Below are positions 14,335-23,338 of a stretch of DNA of 27,352 nt, in pieces. Source of the DNA: Desulfosporosinus sp. UBA5188 (GTDB taxonomy: Bacteria; Bacillota; Desulfitobacteriia; Desulfitobacteriales; Desulfitobacteriaceae). Below the pieces are notes generated by a model. The model made no database searches. It was given only the letters and a program-made list of their open reading frames with translations, and was not told the DNA's origin. The stretch spans positions 1-27,352 of the forward strand of contig DHWG01000187.1 in assembly GCA_002413075.1 (NCBI GenBank). The letters are read 5' to 3'. The translations under genes were made by a program, and so were the position numbers. The first letter of the stretch is position 1. Every line of letters begins with the position of its first letter.

Positions 14335-16248
14335 ATGAAAGGGATTTTGACAAAATGGATAGATCATACGAATCCCGGTGATCGGTTAAACGATGAAGAT
14401 GAGTGGAGCCGAGAAGTCGAGTCACTCTATGTTCTGCTTTCGAATTATTATGGAACAGACAAACTCGTGTTAAAAGCCAGCAAACTAGAAGCGCTTAGAC
14501 TGATGCGATCTGGTGAATTGGTTGAACGAGTTGCGGGATTACGCAAAATTGTTTCTGATGATCCCACTGACCAGAAGATTCCTCAGATGGAGGAAGTTCC
14601 ACAGCTTTTAGATGAGATTGAGGAACAGATTGCTGAACTCATTGCCAGGCGTTCTGTGGAAGAAAGGCTGGAACGGGTTGTTGCCGTGAAAATGCAGGAA
14701 CGGCATGAGGATTACGTTAAAGAAATTAAGATTCAAGTGCTTAAAGAGACGTCTGGACCGGAAAATGCTCAAACGCTCAGAAAGCTTGCCATCCTTGAAA
14801 CGATGAAAACTATCTCGCTAAAGCGTTCCGCCTTTGATGTCTTACGTCCACAGACTGTGGAAGAAATTAAAGGACAAGAAGGGGCAATGCAGGCCTTACT
14901 TGCCAAGTTAGCGACCCCCTACCCGCAACATATTTTGATGTATGGTCCTCCGGGAGTCGGGAAAACTTCGGCAGCCCGGGTCGCTTTAGAAGCGGTTAAG
15001 AACCACCCACATTCCCCCTTTGCCAAAGCCGCCCCGTTTATCGAAGTGAATGGCACGACGCTTAGGTGGGATCCCAGGGATGTCACCAATCCTTTATTGG
15101 GCTCCGTTCACGACCCAATATACCAAGGGGCTAAGCAAGACTTGGCAGATACGGGTATACCGGAACCGAAAATGGGGCTGGTGAGCGAGGCGCACGGAGG
15201 CATTCTCTTTATTGATGAAATAGGGGAAATGGATCCCTTGCTCTTGAATAAATTGCTTAAAGTGCTCGAGGATAAACGCGTATCCTTCGATTCTTCGTAT
15301 TATGATCCGAGTGACCCCCATGTTCCACAGTGGATTAAGACAATATTTGATGAGGGAGCACCGGCTGATTTTGTTCTTGTTGGAGCCACCACACGGGACC
15401 CTTCAGAGCTCAATCCAGCGCTTCGTTCCCGCTGCTCAGAGGTGTTTTTTTCACCGCTGGAGCCGGGAGATGTTCAGCACATAATCCGTCAAGCTGCCGA
15501 AAAACTGGAGGTGGTCTTGGACGATGATGTTCCTGAAATTATCAGTGAATATGTGATTGAAGGACGCAAAGCAAATAGTATTCTAACCGATGCCTACGGT
15601 CTGGCAAGGTATCGTAACCCAAATCAAGAAAACGTTCGAGTGACCAGCACGGATGTTTATGAAGTCCTGCGCTCGGCTCGATTGACGCCCTATATTTTTC
15701 GAAAAGTCCAACCGGGCTTGGAAGTTGGAAGAATCTTGGGGCTGGGGGTCTCTGGATTTTTGGGTTCTGTGCTGGAGATCGAGGCGATTACCTTTGCTGG
15801 GCGGGATGGGAAAGGAACGTCTCGTTTTAATGAAACGGCTGGCAGTATGGCAAGAGATGCTGTATTTAATGCCACAGCGGTTATTCGTACACTGACAGGT
15901 GAGGATTTGCACAATTACGATGTGCATGTCAATGTCATTGGCGGAGCAAAAATAGACGGTCCCTCAGCGGGCTTGGCCACAACACTGGCAATTTATAGCG
16001 CTTTGAAAAAGCAGCCGCTGCTTCAAGATGTTGCCGTCACCGGGGAAATCTCCATTCAAGGTAAAGTGAAACCTGTGGGAGGTATTTACGAAAAGATTTT
16101 CGGAGCAAAGCAGGTAGAAGTCCGCAAAGTCTTAATTCCGCTGGAAAATATGGCGGATATACCTCAAAGCTTGCATGGCATTGAAGTGGTGGGTGTAAGT
16201 ACGATCGAAGAGGCGATGAGGCACGTTTTTAAAGATTCAAGAGTTTAG
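14335..16248 (+). CDS. lonC: Lon family ATP-dependent protease, spore-type LonC
   Basis: This 637-residue cytoplasmic AAA+ protease lacks the large N-terminal domain of LonA and instead has a charged helical region (residues 1-165). Walker A is GPPGVGKT (204-211) and Walker B is ILFIDE (290-295), both intact. Sensor and arginine-finger regions follow (GATTRDPSELNPALRSRCSE). The C-terminal Lon protease domain has the catalytic Ser544 in GPSAG and Lys587 in GGIYEK. The architecture and size match the spore-former-restricted family proposed as LonC (related to sporulation LonB). It lies directly upstream of dnaB. An alternative name is LonB-like protease; either way it implies an endospore-forming host. 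Confidence 0.9.
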   Translation: MKGILTKWIDHTNPGDRLNDEDEWSREVESLYVLLSNYYGTDKLVLKASKLEALRLMRSGELVERVAGLRKIVSDDPTDQKIPQMEEVPQLLDEIEEQIAELIARRSVEERLERVVAVKMQERHEDYVKEIKIQVLKETSGPENAQTLRKLAILETMKTISLKRSAFDVLRPQTVEEIKGQEGAMQALLAKLATPYPQHILMYGPPGVGKTSAARVALEAVKNHPHSPFAKAAPFIEVNGTTLRWDPRDVTNPLLGSVHDPIYQGAKQDLADTGIPEPKMGLVSEAHGGILFIDEIGEMDPLLLNKLLKVLEDKRVSFDSSYYDPSDPHVPQWIKTIFDEGAPADFVLVGATTRDPSELNPALRSRCSEVFFSPLEPGDVQHIIRQAAEKLEVVLDDDVPEIISEYVIEGRKANSILTDAYGLARYRNPNQENVRVTSTDVYEVLRSARLTPYIFRKVQPGLEVGRILGLGVSGFLGSVLEIEAITFAGRDGKGTSRFNETAGSMARDAVFNATAVIRTLTGEDLHNYDVHVNVIGGAKIDGPSAGLATTLAIYSALKKQPLLQDVAVTGEISIQGKVKPVGGIYEKIFGAKQVEVRKVLIPLENMADIPQSLHGIEVVGVSTIEEAMRHVFKDSRV

Positions 16249-16292
16249 GGGCCTTGCAATAGAGCGCGGGTACGACCGGGAGGAGATAGGAT

Positions 16293-17633
16293 ATGGAACT
16301 AATAAAAGTTCCACCACAGAATTTAGAGGCCGAACAGGCGGTCTTAGGGGCGATGATGCTCGAACCAGAGGTCGGAAGTTCTGTCTTTGAAATGCTTCAA
16401 CCGGAAGACTTTTACAGGGATAATCACCGTTTAATTTTTTCAGCAATTCGAGACCTCTTCGAAAAAGGAGATCCCGTTGACCTAGTCAGTGTTGCAGAAA
16501 TTTTACGTCAGCAGGGTCGTCTGGAACAGGTCGGCGGCATTGCAACGATCTCTGCGATCGCCAGGTCTGTCCCTTCAGTAGCTAATGTGGAATATTATTC
16601 AAAACTAGTGACAGAAAAGGCGCTTCTTCGTCAGCTCATTCGCGCGACAAGCAGTATCCAAGAGCGGGGCTATGAGCCAGGAGAAGAGGCTCATGTTCTG
16701 CTGGAGGAAGCAGAAAAACTCATTCTTGACCTTTCACGTCGACGTGTAAAGGATGGCTTTAGCTTCATTCGCGACGTTCTCTTAGAAACATTTGAAAAAA
16801 TTGAATATTTATATGCTAATAAAGGAAACATCACGGGTGTTCCGACCTTTTTCACGGAATTAGACCGGATGACTTGTGGGTGGCAGTCCTCGGATTTGGT
16901 GATCCTTGCCGCACGTCCGTCTATGGGAAAAACGGCCATGGTTTTAAACATGGCTCAAAATGCGGCAGTGCGTGCTAAGGTACCCGTCGCTATTTTCAGC
17001 TTGGAGATGTCCAAGGAGCAGTTGGTGCAACGGATGCTTTGTGGGGAAGCAATGGTTGATCAACAGCGAGTTAGAACCGGAGAATTACTGGATACAGATT
17101 GGCCAAAGCTGACTCAAGCGGTGGGCCCTCTTTCAGATGCTCCGATCTTTATTGATGATACGGTGGGGATCAGCCTGGTTGAGCTCCGTTCTAAGGCTCG
17201 TCGCCTGAAAGTGGAACATAATTTGGGGATGATCGTGATCGATTATCTTCAATTGTTGTCAGTGGGTAAAGGAAAAAAAACAGAAAGCAGACAGCAAGAG
17301 GTTGCTCAAATTTCCAGAACGCTCAAAGGGCTTGCTCGAGAGTTGAAAGTTCCCGTCATTGCTTTGTCCCAACTCAATCGGGGTGTTGAGCAACGACAGG
17401 ACAAACGACCGATTATGTCTGATTTGTTAGAATCTGGAGCGATTGAAGCCGACGCTGATCTGATTGCTTTTATCTATCGGGATGAGTATTACAATCATGA
17501 CTCTGAGAAGAAAGGCATTGCTGAGTTAATCATTGCGAAACACCGAAATGGCCCGGTAGGAACCGTTGAATTGGGATTTCTTAAAGAATTTACGAAATTT
17601 GTCAACCTCGAACGTCAACATCAAATGTCTTAG
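16293..17633 (+). CDS. dnaB: Replicative DNA helicase
   Basis: This 446-residue hexameric helicase unwinds DNA at the replication fork (called DnaC in B. subtilis). The N-terminal DnaB domain opens with PPQNLEAEQAVLGAMML. The RecA-like C-domain has Walker A ARPSMGKT (207-214), the IFSLEMSKEQLVQRML segment, Walker B near GMIVIDYLQLL, and the arginine-finger region SDLLESGAIEADADLIAFIYRDEYY. No intein is present and the length is normal. GGGAGGAGATAGG precedes the ATG. A hairpin terminator follows 3 bases after the stop, closing the yybS/rplI/lonC/dnaB block. Confidence 0.97.
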   Translation: MELIKVPPQNLEAEQAVLGAMMLEPEVGSSVFEMLQPEDFYRDNHRLIFSAIRDLFEKGDPVDLVSVAEILRQQGRLEQVGGIATISAIARSVPSVANVEYYSKLVTEKALLRQLIRATSSIQERGYEPGEEAHVLLEEAEKLILDLSRRRVKDGFSFIRDVLLETFEKIEYLYANKGNITGVPTFFTELDRMTCGWQSSDLVILAARPSMGKTAMVLNMAQNAAVRAKVPVAIFSLEMSKEQLVQRMLCGEAMVDQQRVRTGELLDTDWPKLTQAVGPLSDAPIFIDDTVGISLVELRSKARRLKVEHNLGMIVIDYLQLLSVGKGKKTESRQQEVAQISRTLKGLARELKVPVIALSQLNRGVEQRQDKRPIMSDLLESGAIEADADLIAFIYRDEYYNHDSEKKGIAELIIAKHRNGPVGTVELGFLKEFTKFVNLERQHQMS

Positions 17634-17635
17634 AC

Positions 17636-17672
17636 AATCCCCTTGCTGAAATTCTTGGCTGGGGGGATTTTT
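17636..17672 (+). terminator. Terminator after dnaB
   Basis: AATCCCC (17636-17642) pairs with the GGGGATT part of 17663-17669 around a long loop, followed by a T run. It is the first strong stop signal after the rpsF terminator. The remaining bases to 17760 show no gene. Confidence 0.7.
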
Positions 17673-17766
17673 ATGTTATTGATGAAATAAGCAGGCTGGA
17701 GTCATAATAAGTTTAATAATTTGTCGAATGTTTTTTGTATATTATTATTTATTGTTCGATTTAGAA

Positions 17767-17795
17767 TTGACAAGAACGTGGAGGATTGTTAAAAT
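17767..17795 (+). promoter_or_regulatory. Strong promoter of the FAD protein/purB/purA unit
   Basis: A consensus TTGACA (17767-17772), exactly 17 bases, and TAAAAT (17790-17795). The predicted start near 17802 gives a leader of about 60 bases. The start lies downstream of a short ATG ORF at 17794, so that ORF is not in the transcript made from this promoter. Confidence 0.82.
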
Positions 17796-17861
17796 GTATT
17801 TGTTTGTGGCTAGAGGTTTTTTGCCGGTGGGTAATAGAAAACAACTCTAGGAGGGTTACCA

Positions 17862-19295
17862 TTGAAACATGAGGTTGATGTCTTAATCATAGGGGCTGGT
17901 CCTGCAGGAATTTTTACGGCTTTAGAGTTATCAAAGCTCAATCATGAGTTGAAGATTCTTATTGTAGATAACGGGCGTACGATTGAAAAACGGAAATGCC
18001 CTGCCCGAGCGACAGGCGTTTGCGTGGGGTGTAACCCTTGCGCTATTACCAGAGGTTGGTCGGGTGCAGGGGCCTTCAGTGACGGGAAATTGTCTTTGAG
18101 TCCTGCAGTCGGGGGTCGTCTCACGGAATATATGAAAGAAGAACAAGCTCAGGAACTGATTGATTATGCGGATTCTATTTATCGGCGGTTCGGAGCACAA
18201 GAAAAAGTGTATGGTTTAGATACGCGTCGGGTTGAAGAACTTCAATACGAGGCCTCACGTCATAATATTCAGCTGATTCATTGCCCAGTGCGTCATTTGG
18301 GAACCGAATTGGCTTATGATGTGTTAAAGGGTATGTATGAGCATCTTATGAGCAACACGAACACAACCTTTTGGGAACTTGCTGAGGTAAAGAATATTTT
18401 AGCTGGACCAGAAGGAGCAATCGGGGCGACGATTCAACGACGGGACGAAGATGAACTGGATGAAGTGTTTGCGAAGTATGTGGTGGCTGCCCCCGGAAGA
18501 GGGGGCGCAAACTGGCTGTCTGAGCAGACCAAACGCTTAGGCGTCGTTACAGAAAACAATGAAGTGGACATCGGAGTGCGGGTTGAAGTACCAAACTCGA
18601 TTATGGATCATTTGACGAAGGATCTGTATGAGGCTAAGCTGGTTTATTATTCCGACACTTACGACCTGAAAACACGAACCTTTTGTGTGAATCCAGGTGG
18701 TGTTGTTTCTGAGGAACATTACGATGGGGACATTGCCGTGGTGAACGGGCATAGCTATGCTGATCCCGCAAAAAAAACTAAAAATACAAACTTTGCTTTA
18801 TTGGTTTCAACTCGTTTCACTGAGCCTTTTCATCAACCCATTGAATATGGACGTTATATTGCTCGGCTTGCGAACATGTTAACCGGCGGTGGTGTAATGG
18901 TTCAGCGTCTGGGGGATCTGCTCAAGGGTAGGAGAACGACTGAAAGCCGTCTGCGTAAATCAACAACGATACCTACGCTTCTTTCTGCAGTTCCAGGAGA
19001 CCTAAGTTATGTCTTGCCGGAACGGTACCTGACGTCCTTGATTGAAACGCTAAAGGCCTTTGACAAGATTGCGCCAGGCCTCTATTCGAAAAATACGTTG
19101 CTCTATGGTGCTGAGGTTAAGTTCTATTCTTCTAAAGTTAAAGTAGACTCGAACTTTGAAACAGCGATTCCCCGCCTCTATGCAATTGGTGATGGAGCGG
19201 GTATTACCCGCGGCTTGATGCAAGCGTCGGCCACCGGTATTGTTGTGGGTCGGGACATCGTAACTAAGTCAGGGAGTGAAGAAGTTGCTCGATAG
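17862..19295 (+). CDS. FAD-dependent dehydrogenase (COG2509 type)
   Basis: This 477-residue flavoprotein has the N-terminal dinucleotide motif GAGPAG (11-16) and a C-terminal FAD-contact segment YAIGDGAGITRGLMQASATG. Between them lies a cysteine cluster, Cys46, Cys54, Cys57 and Cys60, followed by RGWSGAGAFSDGKLSLS, which is typical of the uncharacterised COG2509 group. No membrane segment or signal is seen. The start is a TTG at 17862 with AGGAGGG at 17849-17855. It overlaps purB by 11 bases, so translation is coupled to purine synthesis genes, although no reaction in that pathway is known to need it. Substrate unknown; the Cys cluster could hold a metal or Fe-S centre, which is unproven. Confidence 0.85.
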   Translation: MKHEVDVLIIGAGPAGIFTALELSKLNHELKILIVDNGRTIEKRKCPARATGVCVGCNPCAITRGWSGAGAFSDGKLSLSPAVGGRLTEYMKEEQAQELIDYADSIYRRFGAQEKVYGLDTRRVEELQYEASRHNIQLIHCPVRHLGTELAYDVLKGMYEHLMSNTNTTFWELAEVKNILAGPEGAIGATIQRRDEDELDEVFAKYVVAAPGRGGANWLSEQTKRLGVVTENNEVDIGVRVEVPNSIMDHLTKDLYEAKLVYYSDTYDLKTRTFCVNPGGVVSEEHYDGDIAVVNGHSYADPAKKTKNTNFALLVSTRFTEPFHQPIEYGRYIARLANMLTGGGVMVQRLGDLLKGRRTTESRLRKSTTIPTLLSAVPGDLSYVLPERYLTSLIETLKAFDKIAPGLYSKNTLLYGAEVKFYSSKVKVDSNFETAIPRLYAIGDGAGITRGLMQASATGIVVGRDIVTKSGSEEVAR

Positions 19296-20583
19296 ATATA
19301 CTCACCCTGAAATGGGAAAGTTATGGCGAGAGGGTTATGAATATGAACGCTGGTTGGAAGTTGAACTAGCGGTCGCTGAGGTGATGGCTAAACGGGGAGA
19401 AATACCTCAGGAAGCGATAGAAGAAATCCGTGCGAAGGCAAAAGTAAACCCTGAGAGGGTCTTGGAAATTGAGGCAGTGGTGCGTCATGATCTGATCGCA
19501 TTTTTGCAAGCGGTGGTGGAGGAAATCGGGGAAGCGGGAAAATTCCTTCATCTTGGATTAACGTCTTCAGATGTAAAGGATACCGCCTTAAGCCTTGTAT
19601 TAAGAGATTCCGGGCGTTTGCTGAAGAGAGACCTAAGAGCGTTTCGAGACGCCTTGGTTGTTCGCGCCTTGGAGAGTAAATATACCGTGATGGTCGGGCG
19701 AACGCACGGGATTCATGCCGAGCCACTGACGTTTGGCTTGAAGCTCGCTTTGTGGATTGCTGAAATCGACCGTCAAGATGAACGTCTGGATCAAGCGATT
19801 GCTTCAGTCAGCGTTGGAAAGATTTCAGGGGCGGTAGGGACTTATGCGAATGTTGCACCGAAAGTGGAAGAAGCGGTCTGTGAGCACTTAGGGTTAGCGA
19901 CAGCGCTCATAAGTAATCAAATATTGCAACGGGACCGGCATGCCCACTTTATGACCACTCTGGCGTTAATTGGAGGGTCACTTGAGAAAATCTCAACAGA
20001 GATTCGCAATTTACAGCGAACTGATATTTTGGAAGTTGAAGAACCCTTCGCGGAGGGCCAAAAAGGATCCTCAGCGATGCCGCATAAACGCAACCCGATT
20101 GTTTGTGAACAGGTAGCGGGAATGTCACGCCTTCTGCGTGGCAATGCTTTGGCAGCTATGGAGAATATGGCGCTTTGGCATGAACGTGATATGACCCATT
20201 CCTCTGTGGAACGGGTTATACTACCAGATAGTTGCATTCTCTTAGATCATATGCTCCGTCAGATGACTCGAGTGATTTCTGGGCTTAAGATCCGTGCGGA
20301 TCAGATGAAGAAAAATCTCCAACGGACGTTTGGACTGACGTCTTCTCAGCGAGTTCTATTGGCCTTAGTGGAACACGGATGTATGAGAGAAGAGGCCTAT
20401 GCTTGGGTTCAACAGGATGCTTTTCAAGCCTGGGATCACGGGATTGATTTCATTGAGGTCGTCTCAGCCGATGCTCGTGTACTAAACTACCTGAGCAAAG
20501 AAGAGATTCAGGGTTTGTTTGATTTAAAATATCATCTGGGGCACGTGGATGATATATATAAACGACTAGGATTAGAAAGATAG
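19285..20583 (+). CDS. purB: Adenylosuccinate lyase
   Basis: PurB acts twice in purine synthesis: it releases fumarate from SAICAR to give AICAR, and from adenylosuccinate to give AMP. The fumarase-superfamily signature GSSAMPHKRNPI is present, as are the catalytic-His region GRTHGIHAEP and the LTSSDVKDTA segment. I set the start at the TTG at 19285 (MLDRYTHPEMGKLW), because this aligns with the conserved PurB N-terminus (B. subtilis MIERYSRPEMSAIW) and has AGGGAGTGA 6 bases upstream. A GTG at 19276 would sit inside that ribosome site. The start lies inside the end of the FAD protein gene. The final 432-residue length is normal. purA follows 13 bases on. Confidence 0.94.
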   Translation: MLDRYTHPEMGKLWREGYEYERWLEVELAVAEVMAKRGEIPQEAIEEIRAKAKVNPERVLEIEAVVRHDLIAFLQAVVEEIGEAGKFLHLGLTSSDVKDTALSLVLRDSGRLLKRDLRAFRDALVVRALESKYTVMVGRTHGIHAEPLTFGLKLALWIAEIDRQDERLDQAIASVSVGKISGAVGTYANVAPKVEEAVCEHLGLATALISNQILQRDRHAHFMTTLALIGGSLEKISTEIRNLQRTDILEVEEPFAEGQKGSSAMPHKRNPIVCEQVAGMSRLLRGNALAAMENMALWHERDMTHSSVERVILPDSCILLDHMLRQMTRVISGLKIRADQMKKNLQRTFGLTSSQRVLLALVEHGCMREEAYAWVQQDAFQAWDHGIDFIEVVSADARVLNYLSKEEIQGLFDLKYHLGHVDDIYKRLGLER

Positions 20584-20596
20584 GAGGAATCATCAA

Positions 20597-21880
20597 ATGG
20601 CAGCTGTCATATTAATTGGTTCTCAATGGGGCGATGAAGGAAAAGGTAAGATCACGGATTTCTTGGCAGAAAAGGCCAACATGGTTGTCCGTTGCCAAGG
20701 TGGAAATAATGCAGGTCATACAGTGGTTGTGAAGGGAGAAGAGTTTAAGCTTCACCTGATTCCTTCGGGGATCCTGTATTCAGACAAGACCTGTGTCATT
20801 GGCAATGGTGTCGTGATTGATCCCAAGGTTTTGTTAGAGGAACTAGGTTACCTTGCTAAGCGGGGAATTAAGACGGGACAATTGCTGATTAGTAGCAATG
20901 CCCATGTTATTATGCCCTACCACCGTGTTCTTGATGGTTTAGAAGAAGAAGCGCGTGGTGAGCAGAAAATTGGGACGACGAAACGTGGTATCGGTCCTTG
21001 CTATATGGATAAGGCGTCGCGGATTGGAATTCGCATCATTGACCTGTTGGATAAAGATGAATTTGCAGCCAAGCTTCGTCAAAATTTAGTTCAAAAAAAT
21101 AACTTATTCGTGAAGGTCTATGGCCATGAAGCGCTTAAATTTGAGGATATCTATGAAACCTACTTGGGTTATGCCGAACAAATTCGTGCGATGGTGACCG
21201 ATAGTTCACTGGCCATTGACCAGATTATTAGCTCAGGCGGTAAAGTTCTGTTCGAAGGCGCTCAGGGGACTTTACTGGACATTGATCATGGGACTTACCC
21301 GTATGTGACATCTTCTAATCCAATTGCAGGTGGCGCTTGTATCGGAGCAGGTGTCGGACCAACCCGTATTGATCGCGTGGTGGGCGTTATAAAAGCCTAT
21401 ACTACGCGCGTCGGAGAAGGCCCTTTCCCAACTGAACTTCTGGATGAGACAGGAGAACAAATGCGGGCCAATGGACAAGAGTTCGGAACGACGACTGGTC
21501 GTCCACGTCGCTGCGGTTGGTTTGACGCTGTCATTGCGCGCTATGCCGTGCGAGTGAGTGGAATTTCTGATTTCGCCGTGACGAAACTTGATGTCCTTAC
21601 AGGGTTTGATACCCTGAAAATCTGCGTGGGATATCGTGTGGGTGAAGAAATTATCCGAGAATTCCCCCAAAGTCAAAAGATCTTTAAGCAGTCGCAACCA
21701 GTTTATGAGGAAATGCCCGGTTGGAAGGAAGACTTGACGGATGTTCGTCGCTTTGAGGACTTACCAGAGGCCGCTAAAAATTATATACACAGAATTGAAG
21801 AACTGACCGGCGTGCCGGCAACGTTGGTCGCAATTGGACCAGGCCGTGAACAGACCATCGTACGCGGCGAGATATTTTAG
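20597..21880 (+). CDS. purA: Adenylosuccinate synthetase
   Basis: PurA makes adenylosuccinate from IMP, aspartate and GTP, the first committed step to AMP; the neighbouring purB product performs the next step. The N-terminal GTP/IMP motif GSQWGDEGKGKITDFLAEKA, the catalytic segment GGNNAGHTVVV, GTTKRGIGPCYMDKASR, and the C-terminal PVYEEMPGWKEDL and VAIGPGREQTI are all canonical. The length of 427 residues is normal. TAGGAGGAATC precedes the ATG. The gene pairing gives a complete IMP-to-AMP branch in one operon. No obvious terminator stands before the tRNA promoter at 21923. Confidence 0.97.
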   Translation: MAAVILIGSQWGDEGKGKITDFLAEKANMVVRCQGGNNAGHTVVVKGEEFKLHLIPSGILYSDKTCVIGNGVVIDPKVLLEELGYLAKRGIKTGQLLISSNAHVIMPYHRVLDGLEEEARGEQKIGTTKRGIGPCYMDKASRIGIRIIDLLDKDEFAAKLRQNLVQKNNLFVKVYGHEALKFEDIYETYLGYAEQIRAMVTDSSLAIDQIISSGGKVLFEGAQGTLLDIDHGTYPYVTSSNPIAGGACIGAGVGPTRIDRVVGVIKAYTTRVGEGPFPTELLDETGEQMRANGQEFGTTTGRPRRCGWFDAVIARYAVRVSGISDFAVTKLDVLTGFDTLKICVGYRVGEEIIREFPQSQKIFKQSQPVYEEMPGWKEDLTDVRRFEDLPEAAKNYIHRIEELTGVPATLVAIGPGREQTIVRGEIF

Positions 21881-21922
21881 AGTGTTCGCATTGGCGCAGA
21901 TAAAGAAGTTTAAGCAAAGAGC

Positions 21923-21951
21923 TTGACTTATGCAACACTTTCGTGTAATAT
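21923..21951 (+). promoter_or_regulatory. Promoter of the tRNA-Lys/Glu/Phe cluster
   Basis: TTGACT (21923-21928), a 17-base spacer and TAATAT (21946-21951). The predicted start is about 17 bases before the mature tRNA-Lys. Confidence 0.75.
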
Positions 21952-21974
21952 TTAAATTCGTGGTGTGATTATTT

Positions 21975-22051
21975 GGGCCATTAGCTCAGTTGGCTAGAGC
22001 ACCTGACTTTTAATCAGGGTGTCCCGCGTTCGAGTCGCGGATGGCTCACCA
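21975..22051 (+). tRNA. tRNA-Lys (anticodon TTT)
   Basis: A full cloverleaf: acceptor GGGCCAT/ATGGCTC, anticodon stem CCTGA/TCAGG with loop CTTTTAA placing TTT at 22009-22011, T-loop TTCGAGT, discriminator A and encoded CCA. Confidence 0.97.
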
Positions 22052-22067
22052 TTTCATGACACATTTA

Positions 22068-22143
22068 GGCCCGTTGGTCAAGCGGTCTAAGACACCGCCC
22101 TTTCACGGCGGTTACACGGGTTCGAATCCCGTACGGGTCACCA
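22068..22143 (+). tRNA. tRNA-Glu (anticodon TTC)
   Basis: Acceptor GGCCCGT/ACGGGTC, anticodon stem CCGCC/GGCGG with loop CTTTCAC placing TTC at 22102-22104, T-loop TTCGAAT, encoded CCA. It lies 16 bases after tRNA-Lys. Confidence 0.97.
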
Positions 22144-22152
22144 TAGTCGTTT

Positions 22153-22228
<76 letters not shown>

Positions 22229-22237
22229 TTCATAGAC

Positions 22238-22266
22238 TTGACGAATCTTGGAAGCTTGTCTATAAT
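22238..22266 (+). promoter_or_regulatory. Separate promoter for tRNA-Gly
   Basis: TTGACG (22238-22243), exactly 17 bases, and a perfect TATAAT (22261-22266). It begins 9 bases after the tRNA-Phe CCA, so tRNA-Gly can be transcribed independently of the three upstream tRNAs. Confidence 0.85.
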
Positions 22267-22289
22267 GAATCATAAGTTTGGGTTATTAT

Positions 22290-22364
22290 GCGGACGTGGC
22301 TCAGCGGTAGAGTATTGGCTTCCCAAGCCGAGGATCGCGAGTTCGAATCTCGTCGTCCGCTCCA
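22290..22364 (+). tRNA. tRNA-Gly (anticodon CCC)
   Basis: Acceptor GCGGACG/CGTCCGC, anticodon stem TTGGC/GCCGA with loop TTCCCAA placing CCC at 22322-22324, discriminator T, encoded CCA. It reads GGG codons only, so another Gly tRNA must exist elsewhere. Confidence 0.95.
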
Positions 22365-22375
22365 TCAGTCGTATC

Positions 22376-22419
22376 AAGGACTTTCAGTTTTTCACGCTTG
22401 GAAAACGAGGGTCCTTTTT
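22376..22419 (+). terminator. Terminator of the tRNA cluster
   Basis: The outer stem AAGGAC/GTCCTT (22376-22381 with 22411-22416) and the inner stem GTTTTTC/GGAAAAC (22387-22393 with 22400-22406) are followed by a T run to 22419. Confidence 0.85.
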
Positions 22420-22471
22420 GTATTGTCTGAGGTGACCTGAACGTGATATCTCAGGTTATGGTACTAATAAT

Positions 22472-22490
22472 TAAGAGGATGTCTCAAAAT
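22472..22490. other. Sequence resembling an insertion-sequence end
   Basis: GAGGATGTCTCAAAA in this stretch resembles the terminal inverted repeats of several transposon families (such as IS1182-like elements). No matching opposite end and no transposase fragment was seen in the 190 bases before the next gene. It is either a remnant of an excised element or a chance match. Confidence 0.3.
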
Positions 22491-22544
22491 AGTGGCTAAG
22501 GGATTCCTGAAAAGATAGCTCCTTCTCACCATTTAGACAAAAAT

Positions 22545-22586
22545 AGCGTGTAAAATCAACTTGCAATATTGTTGATTTTACACGCT
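22545..22586 (-). terminator. Long hairpin, terminator of the CBO0543-type gene
   Basis: A perfect 16-bp stem, AGCGTGTAAAATCAAC (22545-22560) with its complement at 22571-22586, and a 10-base loop. On the minus strand it is followed by ATTTTTGTC, giving a U-tract, and it lies 77 bases past the minus-strand stop. On the plus strand no U-tract follows. Confidence 0.75.
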
Positions 22587-22662
22587 TACTAACTTTTAGG
22601 AACAGCACCGTCAAATTAGAGACTGAGGTCAAGTTGTGATGTCAAAAAAACTAAATATAATT

Positions 22663-23253
22663 TTATTCAATCCTGTCATCATTTTCCTTGTTGAGAGGTT
22701 TCATAGAAGGCTGATGTTTTTGTTGAATGCTTATGACTCCAAGCACCACCCACCGTCCGAATATAGCTAATCCGAAAATCATACCAAAGCTGTAGAAATA
22801 ATTCCAATTGTACAACTTTAGAAAGCCAAGCATTGATAATATCGGGAAGAAGACAAAAGAAATAATCCCAGTGGCGACACCCGACCATACAAGGAACTTC
22901 TTCCAGGAGTGACAATATTGATAGACCACCATCAAAGCCAGCGGGGTCAGGGTGAAATCATGCAGAAACGGGCTAGGGTATAAGGGTGTTTCGCGAATGT
23001 CGTAACTCCAAAGAGCTGTGTTGGTGCCGGAAATATCCATCACCGCCCGCTGTATTGCTACGAACGCCCCGAATAAGAGTATTTGGGATAACCTCTGTTT
23101 GTCTACTATGACCCACCAGATCGTATATGAAATGGCAATGAGGGCGATGAGACTCCACCATTGAATTGAGAACAGCGTCTGTGTTTTCCATTGGGTATAA
23201 CTTAAATTCCACAGTTCAAGTCTAAGTTGATGAATGATATCTCCAGTCGTCAT
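22663..23253 (-). CDS. CBO0543 family multi-pass membrane protein
   Basis: This 196-residue protein has about six hydrophobic segments (near residues 32-50, 58-76, 98-112, 117-133, 136-152 and 156-174), several Trp-rich. It resembles the uncharacterised CBO0543 family of membrane proteins common in spore-forming Firmicutes, including the conserved LWSYDIRETPLYPSPFLHDFTLTPL loop. The family may have a sporulation link, but its function is unknown to me. AAGGAGGCTCCC precedes the ATG at 23253. A TATAAT lies at 23314-23309 on the minus strand but no good -35 box stands before it. It lies downstream of the Mg2+ operon on the same strand, separated by a hairpin. Confidence 0.75.
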   Translation of the reverse strand: MTTGDIIHQLRLELWNLSYTQWKTQTLFSIQWWSLIALIAISYTIWWVIVDKQRLSQILLFGAFVAIQRAVMDISGTNTALWSYDIRETPLYPSPFLHDFTLTPLALMVVYQYCHSWKKFLVWSGVATGIISFVFFPILSMLGFLKLYNWNYFYSFGMIFGLAIFGRWVVLGVISIQQKHQPSMKPLNKENDDRIE

Positions 23254-23338
23254 GGGAGCCTCCTTAAGTACAATAAGAACTTTAAATTAGTTTTCCCAAG
23301 AGAGAAGTATTATATGCGGCGTAGTGGGCCACTGATTT

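Noticed and set aside
17794..17850. An 18-codon ORF (starting MYLFVARG) with GGAGG upstream, ending at the ribosome site of the FAD protein gene
   Set aside because: The TTGACA-N17-TAAAAT promoter spans 17767-17795 and would start transcription near 17802, downstream of this ATG, so the ORF start is not in the mRNA.
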